Below, in pieces: positions 13,881-24,789 of a stretch of DNA of 64,000 nt. The position numbers and the translations under genes are program-made. Origin of the DNA: Chionoecetes opilio (Eukaryota > Arthropoda > Malacostraca > Decapoda > Majidae). The stretch spans positions 5,001-69,000 of the forward strand of contig JACEEZ010026274.1 in assembly GCA_016584305.1 (NCBI GenBank), read 5' to 3'. A model generated the notes under the pieces. That model was not told the origin of the DNA, ran no database searches, and saw only the letters and a list, made by a program, of their open reading frames with translations. Numbering within the stretch: the first letter of the stretch is position 1; each line of letters starts with the position of its first letter.

Positions 13881-15030
13881 GAAGGATCTTAATGACAGGC
13901 ATAATATAGTCAGAGGGTGGCGGAGAAGGAGGAACAAGCCCTTCATCAACCAGAGTGAAATTTTTAGCAAAGGTTTGAGGGAAGAGTTCAGCTTTAGAAG
14001 TAGATGAGACAGCTGTGGAGCCATCTGGGTGAAGCATAGGAGGGAAAGATGAAGAAGAAAAATTGTTTGAGATGTTATTTGCTAGATGCCAGAAGTCACG
14101 AGAGGAATATGATTCAGAAAGATTTTGGCATTTTCTATGAATGAAAGAGTTTTTGGTAAGTTGAAGTAAAGATTTGGCATGATTACGGGCAGAAATATAA
14201 AGGGCATGAGTTTCAGGAGATGGATGCTTACGGTACCGTTTGTGAGCCACCTCTCTATCTCGGACAGCATGAGAACAAGCAGAGTTAAACCAAGGTTGAC
14301 GGGCTTTAGGATTTGAGAAAGTGTGTGGAATGTAAGCCTCCATGCCAGAGACTATGACCTCAGTTATGCGCTCTGCACAAAGAGATGGGTCTTTGACATG
14401 GAAGCAGTAATCATTCCATGGAAAATCAGAGTAGTACTGCCTTAGGTCTTCCCACTTAGCTGAGTTGAAGTGCCAGAAGCACCTCCGCTTAGGTGGGTCC
14501 CGAGACGGTACCGGAGCGATAGGACAGGTTACATAAATAAGATTGTGATCGGAGGAACCCAACGGAGAGAATAGTTTCACAGAGTAAGCAGAAGGGTTAG
14601 TAGTTAGGAAAAGATCAAGAATGTTGGGCGTGTCTCCAAGGCGGTCAGGAATACGGGTAGGGTGCTGCACCAGCTGCTCTAGGTCTTGTAGGATAGAAAA
14701 GTTGTAGGCGTGTTCACCAGGTTGGTCAGTGAAAGAAGATGATAGCCAAAGCTGGTGGTGAACATTGAAGTCCCCAAGAATGGAAATTTCAGCTAAAGGA
14801 AAATGAGATGAGATATGCTCTTCTTTTGATGTTAAATAGTCGAAGAATTTTACATAGTCAGAGGAGTTAGGTGAGAGATATTCAGCACAGATAAATTTAG
14901 TAAGAGAGTGACATTGAAGTCGAAGCCAGATGGTAGAACATTAAGAAGATTCAAGGCCGTGGGCACGAGAGCAAGTGATGTCATTGCGCACATATACGCA
15001 ACAGCCAGCTTTGGATTTAAAATGAGAATA
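13860..15030 (-). pseudogene. LINE endonuclease and linker, frame broken
   Basis: Minus-strand reading gives the APE-type endonuclease: [39 protein letters not shown] and [10 protein letters not shown], with the GDFN and SDHN metal and phosphate-binding motifs. A linker follows ([38 protein letters not shown]). The endonuclease N terminus is missing through 5' truncation and there are frame changes at about 14,680 and 14,940. The first half of the protein in the copy at 16.4-18.6 kb is equivalent. Confidence 0.85.
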
Positions 15031-15105
15031 TACTTACAATACCCTTACATAGGGGTATATGCAAGGGAAAGAATACCCTGCTAAAGGGTATTCTTGATGA
15101 TATAT

Positions 15106-15168
15106 ATACCTTCTACTCTAAGATCTGCGACGTGCTGCGCACGTCGCATATCTTAGAGTAGAAGGTAT
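15106..15168. repeat. 63-nt near-perfect palindrome
   Basis: Arms of 30 nt (15106-15135 and 15139-15168) with one mismatch and a 3-nt loop. The centre reads GACGTGCTGCGCACGTC. It lies inside the TA-flanked element and could form a cruciform or strong RNA hairpin. Confidence 0.95.
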
Positions 15169-15371
15169 TAGGTATGGTTACATTATACCCTTAGGTATGT
15201 TTACAGCTTATAGGTATAAAAGAGGACTTCAGGTTTAAAAAGTTTATTTTACTTTCTACAGACATTTCAAAATATATAAAAACATAGAAATTAGCTACGT
15301 ACATGTTACATACATACATGCAGTATGACGTGAAAACAGCTGTATCATTGCCAAGGTGGTGAGCTTCTACG

Positions 15372-15375
<4 letters not shown>

Positions 15376-15419
<44 letters not shown>

Positions 15420-15453
15420 ATATATATATTATATTATAATATATATAATATTA
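15376..15453. repeat. (AT)n microsatellite
   Basis: Alternating AT with a few TTA interruptions. Confidence 0.95.
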
Positions 15454-16320
15454 TGAGCCCTGACAAAGTCCTGTGAGGCAACACTGGCGTGGCACACGAC
15501 CCGTTCTTGTTCAGGAAGAAGTAGGTGAGGCAAGAGATGCGTGCTGTTCATCGTGACGGAGGAAGCGGTAATTCCTGGCAGAGTACAGTCCAGTTGTAAC
15601 CAATTTCAACTTTCAAAGCTGCAAACGTTCGTCGCGCTAGAGCCTGAACTTGAGTTAACGGGAAATTTTTATGAAGTATTTTCTATCGTCCACGTAATAA
15701 TCCTGCTATAAGTGATTGCTTGATTAATACCAGCAAAATCGATGTAAAATGGATTATGCAAACGTTTTTATAATGTAATAATTTCAACATGATAAAAAGA
15801 TATTGAAAAAGATGGATATAATTTGTGATCCGAAAAAAAAGAAAACTTAACAAATGATATAACATCCGCCACAGTTATCTCGCCACATGACATATTGGTC
15901 GTAGAACACCATACAAGATATAATATCACTATAAATTGTAGTACTGATACTCGTGTGATACTTATTACTAATGAATGAGTTCAATAATAAATTATGTTCA
16001 AGCGACTTTTGGCAACTTTTAGTTGCCAAGTACCGCTAACCAAGATAACTCGTGATATTTTTCAAAAAAATTAATATATCGAAATTGATACATTTTTATT
16101 ACCTTTTTTGTCGCATTATATGTTCAGTGTAACAATGTGGTAATATGATAAAGAGTTACATTGCATGTCATGGCCTACACTTTATAAGCTTACCAAGCAT
16201 ATTTGTGACTAAATCTAAGGAAGGGTATAAATGTGCATTAAAATACCCCTCCTCTTGACTGAGAGGGGTATTAGTGAAGCTACGGGTATTTTAACTCGAA
16301 ATTATACCTTATTCCCCAGT
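15454..16320. other. internal part of the TA-flanked element, no gene
   Basis: AT-rich, many stops in all frames. Several ATACCC/GGGTAT words reappear from 16,220 onward, matching the left end. No transposase remnant seen. Confidence 0.55.
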
Positions 16321-16356
16321 TATACCCTTTCTATACCTTGCATTTTTTACAGTGTA

Positions 16357-18592
16357 GAATCATCAACGTAGGAGTGGATAGGGCTTTGAGTTAGACTTAG
16401 AAGATCATTAATGAATAATAGAAAGAGAGTGGGTGATAGGACAGAAACCTGGGGAACACCACTATTGATAGATTTAGGAGAAGAACGATGTCCGTCTACA
16501 GTAGTTGCAATAGAACGGTTTGAAAGGAAACTTAAGATGAAGGTACAGCGAGATGTATAAAATCCGAATGTGGCTATAGTCGGCCCATCCTATTCTGGTC
16601 CCTCGGGTGGAGTGATGAGATTCCCGCAGTGGTGTCACGTTCACCGTCGACAGGCTGATGAGGGCTCTCTATCATACTGTTAGCTATTAGATTAATTATT
16701 TTTGAATCATATAGTTTTATAATACGGCTGCATGGTTTTGTGAATGGCTTGCGATTTGATGGTAAAACAACGAATCTGTATACCTTCCATTACACTTGGC
16801 ATAGTAGCTCATGCGACATTGCCGGCCGAGTGACCTTGACACAGCCCCACCCGCCGGTCATTCGAGAGAATGAGGTGAGGAGGGTGGTGACCTGGCGTGG
16901 GTAGTGGGGTGATGTGGCGACACCGCGGACTTGGACCGCTGCACCCGCGAGACCAAAACAAGCTGGGCCGACTATAGTTTGGAAATTAAAGATTTGTGCC
17001 AGACTCTATCAAAAGCTTTTAATATGTCAAGGGCAACAACAAAAGTTTCACCGAAACCCCTAAAGGAGGATGACCAAGATTCAGTTAGGATAGCTAGAAG
17101 ATCGCCAGTAGATCGCCCTTTACGGAAACCGTACTGACAATCAGATAGAAGATTGTGAGCAGATAGATGCTTAAGAATCTTCATATTAAGTATAGATTAA
17201 AAAAACTTTAGAAAGGCAGGAGGTCAAAGCTATAGGACGGTAGTTTGAAGGATTAGAACGGTCACCCTTCTTAGGAACAGGTTGGATGTGAGCAAACTTC
17301 CAGCAAGAAGGAAAGGTGGAAGTAGATAGACAAAGACGGAACAATTTGACCAGGTAGGGTGCAAGCACAGACACACATTTTTTGAGAACAATAGGAGGGA
17401 CTCCGTCAGGACCGTAAGCCTTCCGAGGATCTAGGCCGAAAGGGCAAAGAAAACATCATTAGTCATTACGAAGGATCTTAATAACAGGCATAATATAGTC
17501 AGAGGGTGGAGGAGAAGGAGGAACAAGTCCTTCATCAACCAGAGTGGAATTTTCAGCAAAGGTTTGAGCGAACAGTTCAGCCTTATAAATAGATGAGACA
17601 GCTGTGGAGCCATCTGGGTGAAGCATAGGAGGGAAAGATGAAGAAGAAAAATTGTTAGAGAAGTTATTAGCTAGATGCCAGAAGTCACGAGAGGAATTTG
17701 ATTAAGAAAGATTTTGACATTTTCTATGAATGAAGGAGTTTTTGGTAAGTTGAAGTAAAGATTTGGCATGATTACGGGCAGAAATATAAAGGGCATGAGT
17801 TTCAGGAAATGGATGGTTACGGTACCGTCTGTGAGCCGCCTCTTTATCTCGGACAACATGAGAACAAGCAGAGTTAAACCAAGGTTGACGGGCTTTAGGA
17901 TAAGAGAAAGTGTGTGGAATGTACGCCTCCATGCCAGAGACTATGACCTCAGTTATGCGCTCTGCACAAAGAGATGGGTCTCTGACATGGAAGCAGTAAT
18001 CATTCCATGGAAAATCAGAGTAGTACTGCCTTAGGTCTTCCCACTTAGCTGAGTTGAAATGCCAAAAGCACCTCCGCTTAGGTGGGTCCCGAGGCGGCAC
18101 CGGAGCGATAGGACAGGTTACAGAAATAAGATTGTGATCAGAGGAACCCAACGGAGAGAATAGTTTCACAGAGTAAGTAGAAGGGTTAGTAGTTAAGAAA
18201 AGATCAAGAATGTTGGGCGTGTCTCCAAGGCGGTCAGGAATACGGGTAGGGTGCTGCACCAGCTGCTCTAGGTCTTGGAGGATAGAAAAGCTGTAGACTT
18301 GTTCACCAGGTTAGTCAGTGAAAGAAGATGATAGCCAATGCTGGTGGTGAACATTGAAATCCCCAAGAATGGAAATTTCTGCTAAAGGAAAATGAGATGA
18401 GATGTGCTCCACTTTTGATGTTAAATAGTCGAAGAATTTTACATAGTCCGAGGAGTTAGGTGAGAGATATACAGCACAGATAAATTTAATATGAGTGACA
18501 TTGAAGTCGAAGCCAGATGATAGAAAATTCGGAAAATTCAAGACCGTGGGCACGAGAGCAAGTGATGTCGTTGCGCACATATACGCAACAGT
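16357..18592 (-). mobile_element. crab-type LINE, 5' part of the interrupted copy
   Basis: It resumes at exactly the point where the 11.4-12.1 kb piece stops: gcag-TA | insertion | TA-gaatcatcaacg. It contains the RT palm and endonuclease halves and is itself interrupted by a 398-bp MITE (16577-16974). The 5' limit at about 18,592 follows the word acatatacgcaaca shared with copy B. Protein pieces include [24 protein letters not shown] and [10 protein letters not shown]. Frameshifts and stops are frequent (for example near 17,190 and 17,440). Confidence 0.9.
16577..16974. mobile_element. 398-bp TA-flanked MITE
   Basis: Terminal inverted repeats of about 31-34 bp: TAGTCGGCCCA at the left and TGGGCCGACTA at the right, with TGGTC and CGGGTG also matching further in. 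It is flanked by TA (16575-16576, 16975-16976). LINE copy B has the uninterrupted sequence gggtagtttgg at the corresponding site near 13,390, so the insertion and its TA duplication are proven by an empty site. No coding capacity. Confidence 0.9.
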
Positions 18593-18788
18593 ATATATGG
18601 AGTTATATGGAGTAAAGTGTCATATGGCTGCGGATAAACAGACGATTTATTTCTCAAAGATAATGTAGACTATAAGAACTACTCAAAGTAGACTGCTTGA
18701 GTAGACTACTCAAAGAAAGATAATGAAGATAACTACTTTGCTGAGTGTTGCTGCCGCACGTCTCCACCTCCAGGCTGCTGTACAGGGA

Positions 18789-21700
18789 GTTATTAGTCTC
18801 ACAGTGCTCTCTTGGAATGTTCGGTCTCTCACCTCCAGCAGAATTGCTGATGTACACTACTATGTCACACAACACAACACTGACATAATACTTCTGCAGG
18901 AGACCGGGGATAAATGTGGGACAGTCCTTAAGCTAAATGGTTGTGTAGGGCATCACCTCCAGGCCTCGGTGGGTGTAAGGGGTGTCTCCACTTATGTAAA
19001 GAGCACTATTCCGTCCGTGCTTCTGGAGGCTCCTGACAAAAAGGATGGTATTGAGAGTGTGTGTTGAAGTTCATTTTCAGGATTGTGTTATGAATGTGAT
19101 CAATTTGTATGTGTCCAGTAATTGCTTTGGTGTGACTGCTCTTCCTGATCCCATATTCCAGGGTGTCATGACGCTGGTGGCGGGGGATCTCAATGCCAGG
19201 CACAGGTCACTAGAATCAGGAGGGAAAACTAATGTTAACGGTACACGCTTGGTTCAGTTCTTGAGTGACTTCCCTCAAGCCCGATTACTGGGCTCCCAAG
19301 AACCAACGCACATACAGGGAGGGAGACTCGATTACGCTTGCTTAGTTAACTATCAGGGGGCGACTGGCATTAGTAACGTAATCAGTGATCTGCTGAGTGA
19401 TCACTTTGCTATCGGGATCAGACTACCTTTAACGAAAAGAAAGGTACACTGTGACAGAAAGCGTCTGTCTTTGCCAAAGGATAAGGTTGACCACTTTATC
19501 TCAAAAATTTCACTCTGGTATGATAATTATCGTCCAACCTGCATTGATAAATTCTATCGTGACATGCTTTGCGCTATTGAGACAGTTCTTTGTGATAATC
19601 AGCACGCAGCAAAACAAAAGTACACAAGGTCAAGGGCTAAACAGTATTCAAACGACAAAGTGTTGCAGGGACACTCGCGAATGTTACGGGTGGCGCATAA
19701 AAAATGGGTAGAATCTGGACAGGATGCTGCTACCAGGGACACACTCCTAGAGACAGCTAAGATATGCGGGATCATGAGGAGGGAAACACGCGGCGAGTAC
19801 TGGAAGCAATTTGCAAACAAAGTGGGTAATTGTAATAATGTCTCTGAAATATGGAGGGCAGTTAACAAAGTCAGGGGGAAGAGAGTCAACTTTGTGGCAC
19901 ACCCACAGTCCCACACCCAGAGAAGGTAGCAAATGAGCTTATAACAAAGTGGGCATATGAGGCTAGTGCTGCCAGTCTTCCTCAGACTGTAAATGATGCG
20001 GTAGGAGAATGGGAGGTTGAGAGGAGATCCTCTATCCTTACTGCCTTAAACGTGGGAGATGAAACAGATGCGGATATTACACAGGATGAATTGTTGCGAG
20101 CCACAAAATACGGAAAATCTACTGCTCCAGGAGCTGATGGTATTAGCTATGGAATACTTAACTGCTTGGCTAGTATACACGACGGACCATTGTTACGATT
20201 ATTTAACATGAGTTTTAGGGAAGGAAGGCTGCCCAAAGCATGGAAGGAGGCGATCATAATCCCTGTCCCTAAGGTCAGTGGAGGCTATAGACCAATATCA
20301 TTATCAACATGCTTTTCTAAAATGATGGAGAGAGTCCTCTTGGAGCGATAAATATATAAAGTAAGCGACGACATCAACGATAATCTGTTTGGTTTCATTA
20401 AGGGGAAGGGAACAGCTGATGCTGTTATAAGGTGTTTATCCCATGAGTCTGATTACTGCCGCGTCTTTATAAACTTAAAAGGCGCCTTTGACAAGGCCAT
20501 GGGTGAAGTTATACTGTATGAATTTACTACTATGGGTATGGGTGGCAGGCTCCTCCACTGGATAGGCGATTATCTCCATGGCAGGAAGGCGAGAGTCCTG
20601 TTTCAGGGTTTGCTGTCTGACCAGAAAGCATTTACTCTTGGTACTCCTCAAGGTGGTGTGTTAAGCCCCATGTTATTCAATATTTTGATGAATAAAGTTG
20701 GCTCCTTAGAGCTATCTCACAATGTAAATGCTGTGATTTACGCTGACGACATCCTCCTTCAGAGTAGAGATGTACGTAATATGCAAATTGCCCTAGACAA
20801 GTTCACGATTGTGACCCAGAGAATGGGTCTCGTGTTAAATGAGGAAAAGACAAAATTCCAATGTCGACAGTTGGGGGCATACACCTAACTGTCAACAACA
20901 AAAACGTTGCAAGAATGAGATGCTATAAGTACCTCGGATTGTATGTTGGATACTCAGCTGATAGTAAAGATGCGGAGCTGACCCACCTGGTAACGCAGTG
21001 TAGGGTGCGACTCCAACCCATGAAAGCTTTAGCCTGGAGTGGGAATGGTGTCGGAGTTCCTGTGCTGAGGACCATGTACATCAGCACTATCAGGTCTTTA
21101 ATAGATTACGCTAGCCCTGTCCTCTCTTGCTTTGGCTCGGGAAGGATGGAAAAACTTGGAAAGCTGCAAAATACTGCCACGAGGATCATCCTAAACTGCC
21201 CTAAAAATGCGATGGTAGACTGCATGAGAATGGAACTCAGCCTCTCTGCTCTCAAAGACAGGGTCTCCCAACTTAACTCGGCAGCTGCCGTAAGGCATAT
21301 GAGGGCCAAGGGAGGGGCCACATTAGTTGATAGTGACACCACTGGACTTGCTGGGCTCACAACTTTTATTTAGGAAACAGGGCCGGAGAGGATATTTAGC
21401 GACGCTAGTGGCAGAGATAGATAGGTATGACCTGATGAACAGCTGTGAAACAAAGGGACGACATAAGAGGCTCCCTCCGTGGCAGGACACACAAGTAACC
21501 ATAATAATATCGCCACTGGATAAGGAAAAACTACATGTATGCTCCACATGAACTTAAATACATTTTTTGTAGAGAAACTTTCACCTTTCTGGCAGGCGAA
21601 CAGTACACATGTGTGGTGTGACGGTTCTGTCATGGAGAGTGGCAGGGCCGGGTGTGGTATTCTAGTGAGGCAGTATGATGTACATGGCGTGGTCACGGAA

Positions 21701-22487
21701 ACCCATCATGCTTATAGACTGTCTGATGCTATTTCCTCCACTCAGGCTGAGCTCTCTGCCATACTCCTTCGCCTTGGGAAAGACAAGGATGGTGGTGGGG
21801 ATACATATTTTTAGGTAGACAGCAGGGGAGCTCTGGAATCCCTCAGGAGTCCACACCCTGTTTTTGAGGAGATAGTGAACGAGTGTATGGGTATTTTGCA
21901 GGGCATTGAAAGGACAGGTAGATCCGTGACCTTCATTTGGGTGCCATCCCATGTAGGGATAACTCTCAATGAAAGGGTGGATGACATCGCCAAGCAGGCA
22001 ACGTGCAGGGACTCAGTAGATATTCAGGGCACACTGTCCATGAGACAAGTCAAGACTCAGATTAGGGACATTCAAAACGACACTGACAAAGCAATTGAAA
22101 AGGATAGAAAGTTTTCAGGATAAAAAACAAATATGCCAACTCAACCGCTCATGGCATACTATACAAATGTTGCACTGCAGACACACTTCTCATACGGCAC
22201 ACACAGAAATAAATGGAAAGACACAGTCTTCACGAGACTTCGGTTGGGGTCCCCCTTTTACTGGGAACTGGGGATGAACGTGCCCGAGGACGACAAAAAA
22301 TGTAGATTGTGCCAGCAGCTCAGGTCCCACACCTTACAACACTACATACTGCAGTGTCCATCTTTGGCAACTTTCAGACATCCCGATATAGATAATGTCA
22401 CGGACCAAGTTATCTGGATGACAAACAACGGTCAGGTTGATGCGGCATTACGGAAAACCAGCCTCCAGCGTCTTATAGGATCAGGAT
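18789..22487 (+). pseudogene. I-like LINE EN-RT-RNase H polyprotein, broken
   Basis: Endonuclease motifs: LSWNVRSL (about 18,808), LLQETGD, AGDLNARHRSLESGG (about 19,182), LSDHFAIGI (about 19,396). RT: PGADGISYGIL (20,128), RPISLSTCFSKMMERVLLER then a stop at 20,349, FINLKGAFDKA (about 20,467), TPQGGVLSPMLFN (20,644), VIYADDILLQS (about 20,735). RNase H: VWCDGSVMESG (21,614), STQAELSAIL (about 21,740), VDSRGALESL (about 21,817), WVPSHVGITLNERVDDIAKQA (21,938). Zinc pattern: CRLCQQLRSHTLQHYILQC (22,302). The catalytic FID is FIN, i.e. Asp to Asn. Frame changes or stops fall near 19,060, 19,927, 20,349, 20,480, 20,880, 21,370, 21,813 and 22,125. Confidence 0.9.
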
Positions 22488-22539
22488 AAGTGCAACGGCA
22501 AAATAGTAGATATAGTAAATATGGATAATAATGCAATAG

Positions 22540-22834
22540 TATATGTATGCGTGTATGTATATGTGTGTATGTGTGTATATGTAGGTATGGGTATATGTGT
22601 ATATGTCTGTATATGCATGTATGTGTGTACAGTATATGTATATCTGTATATGTATATGTGAATGTATGTGTGTATGTATGCTTGTATATGTATGCATGTG
22701 TGCATATGTATGCATGTGTGCATGCATGTGTATGTATGTATACGTATGTGTATGTGTGTATGTTTGTATGTATATGTATGTGTATGTATATCTATATCTG
22801 TGTATGTGTGTGTATATGTGTATGTGTATGTATA

Positions 22835-22876
<42 letters not shown>

Positions 22877-22905
22877 TATATATATATATATATATATATA
22901 ATAAA
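22540..22905. repeat. TATG/TG and (AT)n microsatellite in the LINE 3' UTR
   Basis: Interspersed GTATATGTGTATG words pass into a pure AT tract from about 22,833. Confidence 0.95.
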
Positions 22906-23340
22906 TGGGATAATAGTATAAAATAAAGTAAAATAATAGTATATGTAATGGTAGGTATATTTATGTACAATGCGGGACAGCCTAACTTTTATGTAAGTCA
23001 TTCTTATCACATTTATGCAGTATTTAGTAATGTACGTATGATCAGTATGCTCAGGATGGGGACTGCCTAAGCACCCACGTCCTTTTGGGACAACGGTATA
23101 TCCCTCTCATGTGTGTCTCTAAGTAGGCCTTAGCACATATGTGTCTGTATGTACTTTGTCCTAATAAATGTATCAAATCAAATCAATCCCTTTACCTCGC
23201 CACCCATACATTTCCAAGGTCATCCCTACTCTATCCTCCCCTCCCTCTCTCTATTATTCATATCCCCTCCCATCACCTTCCATTCTCATCCTCTCGTCTG
23301 CCTCATTTCTAGCCCCCCCTCACTTTTAACGGCTCGGCAA

Positions 23341-23353
23341 CACTTTTATTTTT

Positions 23354-23398
<45 letters not shown>

Positions 23399-23416
23399 TT
23401 TTTTTTTTTTTTTTTT
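23341..23416. repeat. (TTA)n and poly-T tail
   Basis: TTA repeats (23,366-23,395) and 20 T residues. On the minus strand this is the A-rich, TAA-repeated tail of the adjacent SINE. Confidence 0.95.
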
Positions 23417-23742
23417 ACACATTTGTGCCTATAGCGCCTGTAGGCAGTGGTGACCCAGGGCTCGGATGGTAGGCTCTGGAGGTTCACTTGAGGCTGTGTG
23501 ATGGGTGGTCCTCGCCCGTTGGTGGCGCAGGCAGGTTTCTTATAGTGACGCCTGTGAGGATCATGCCGCCCCCCTGTGTCCTCCGATGCACTCGCAGTCA
23601 AAGGTAGAGTTGATAGGCAGGGATGTGGGTGTTCTTAGGCCACTCGACGGTGCAGAAAGGTTTTGGGTTTCTTCGGGGATCGAACTCGGGTCACCGAGAA
23701 CGCCAGTCGGAGACTCTAGCCGCTCCGCTACCGCCTCCCGTC
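23417..23742 (-). mobile_element. tRNA-derived SINE, family S1
   Basis: On the minus strand the 5' head has a pol III A box, TAGCGGAGCGGCTA (complement of 23,717-23,730), and a B box, GAGTTCGATCC (complement of 23,677-23,687), with tRNA spacing. A body of about 250 bp follows and the copy ends in poly-A plus TAA repeats. This is the standard layout of a tRNA-derived SINE. The tRNA fold is too decayed to be a working tRNA gene. Confidence 0.85.
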
Positions 23743-23786
23743 CCCTCCCCTCCCCGCTACTTGGCTACAGAAATATCTGACTAGGG

Positions 23787-24787
23787 CAGGTCGGCAACCT
23801 GCGGCTCTTTCAAGAGACCTGTGCGGCTCCTGCCACCTACTTACAAATGTACAAATTATCGTTAAAAAAAGTAAGAGATAAAATATGGCATTGATATCCG
23901 CAGTGTTTGTGACCTAGGTCCTAGATCTCTAGGAAAATATTGGGATGAATTCTTGTACTTATTATTATTATTATTATTATTTAAGTTTATTTGATTATCT
24001 TGTCTGTGGGTATATTTAACTGCCATATGGTATTATGGAGGGTATTTTGGTATTTTCAACTAGTAATTGAGTACGAGTTTAAAAGTACTTTTTTCCAATG
24101 TATTTTGATGTGTTAAGAATGATGGTCACATACATAATCGTTGGGAATGCATAATTTTGCAGTTATCCTTGCTTTAGGTTAGGCTACTCAACTAACATCC
24201 AGGTTAGGTTAGCGAACTAGTCTTGGGGGCGCAGCTCCCCAGTTATGTCAGGTTACATAACCAATATCCATGTATTGTATCAAACTGCAGTTTTACCGTT
24301 GAAGTTAAATATTTAACTAGAGATTTGTCCAGGAATTGGTTATTAACTCCCATAGATTTTATCGGTTATATAGTTTTATGTATTTTTGGCCTTATGTCAT
24401 CCAAAAGAGTGTTTAGCGCATATATCTTACGTCATCCACATAATATACTATCAGTACAAAACTCTTGTCCACTTTCCCCGCCTAAAACACCGCGTTCCCG
24501 ACGGGTCTCCAGGTTTGTTATGGAGGGGGCAAACTGCAAAATGAGGCATTTCCAACGATTTTTAATGTGACCATTATTCTTAACACATCAAAATACATGG
24601 GAAAAGAGTACTTTTGACCTCGTACTCAATTACTGGTTGAAAGTACCAAATTACCTTCTGGAGGAGGGACATTTTATTGTTTCGTAATTTCCATTCATGA
24701 TTATTTACACTGCGGCTCCATCAGCACTGTTATTTTGCCAAGTTTGAAGAAACTGGCTCTTCTCGAATTCAGGGTTGCCGACCTCTG
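23787..24787. mobile_element. hAT-like element, second family
   Basis: The left end CAGGTCGGCAACC (23,787) followed by tgcggctcttt, and the right end gggttgccgacctctg (to 24,787), form an inverted pair. CAGxGGTCGGCAACC termini with subterminal GCGGCTC words are typical hAT ends. There is no transposase. An 8-bp target duplication is not evident. A further inverted-repeat element lies inside. Confidence 0.65.
24037..24660. mobile_element. inner inverted-repeat DNA element
   Basis: Arms of about 115 bp at 24,037-24,155 and 24,545-24,660 are inverted copies (shared words: agtaattgagtacgag, gtattttgatgtgttaaga, atggtcaca). The middle has no convincing ORF. It sits inside the hAT-like element, so it is the younger insertion or the true internal arm structure of that element. 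Confidence 0.7.
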
Positions 24788-24789
24788 GA

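Larger units (their letters stand above)
12209..15034 (-). mobile_element. crab-type LINE copy B, 5'-truncated
   Basis: The poly-T at 12209-12232 is the poly-A tail on the minus strand, preceded by the family end CTTGTGATGT. The copy runs to about 15,034, inside the endonuclease (KSKAGCCVYVRNDI). It sits inside the TA-flanked element. A clean target duplication could not be picked out because both flanks are AT-rich. Confidence 0.9.
12087..16354. mobile_element. TA-flanked DNA transposon carrying a LINE insertion
   Basis: Imperfect 34-bp terminal inverted repeats start CACTGT at 12087 and end ACAGTG at 16354. They agree at 29 of 34 positions, with AAGGTATA and AAAGGGTATA conserved. The element is flanked by TA (12085-12086, 16355-16356), and the intact paralogous LINE at about 13,168 reads gcagggtagaatc with a single TA, which is a direct empty site. 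This is the duplication expected of the Tc1/mariner group. Many GGGTAT/ATACCC words lie near both ends. With LINE copy B removed the element is about 1.4 kb and has no transposase, so it is non-autonomous. Confidence 0.88.
18740..23187 (+). mobile_element. I-like LINE with RNase H, dead
   Basis: The element has an endonuclease, RT, RNase H and a terminal zinc-knuckle pattern, the domain order of the I/Jockey/R1 group members that kept RNase H. The 3' UTR holds a TG/AT microsatellite. The 3' end, after aataaatgt, is a short tandem ATCAA repeat (23,171-23,186), a common LINE tail. Confidence 0.88.
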
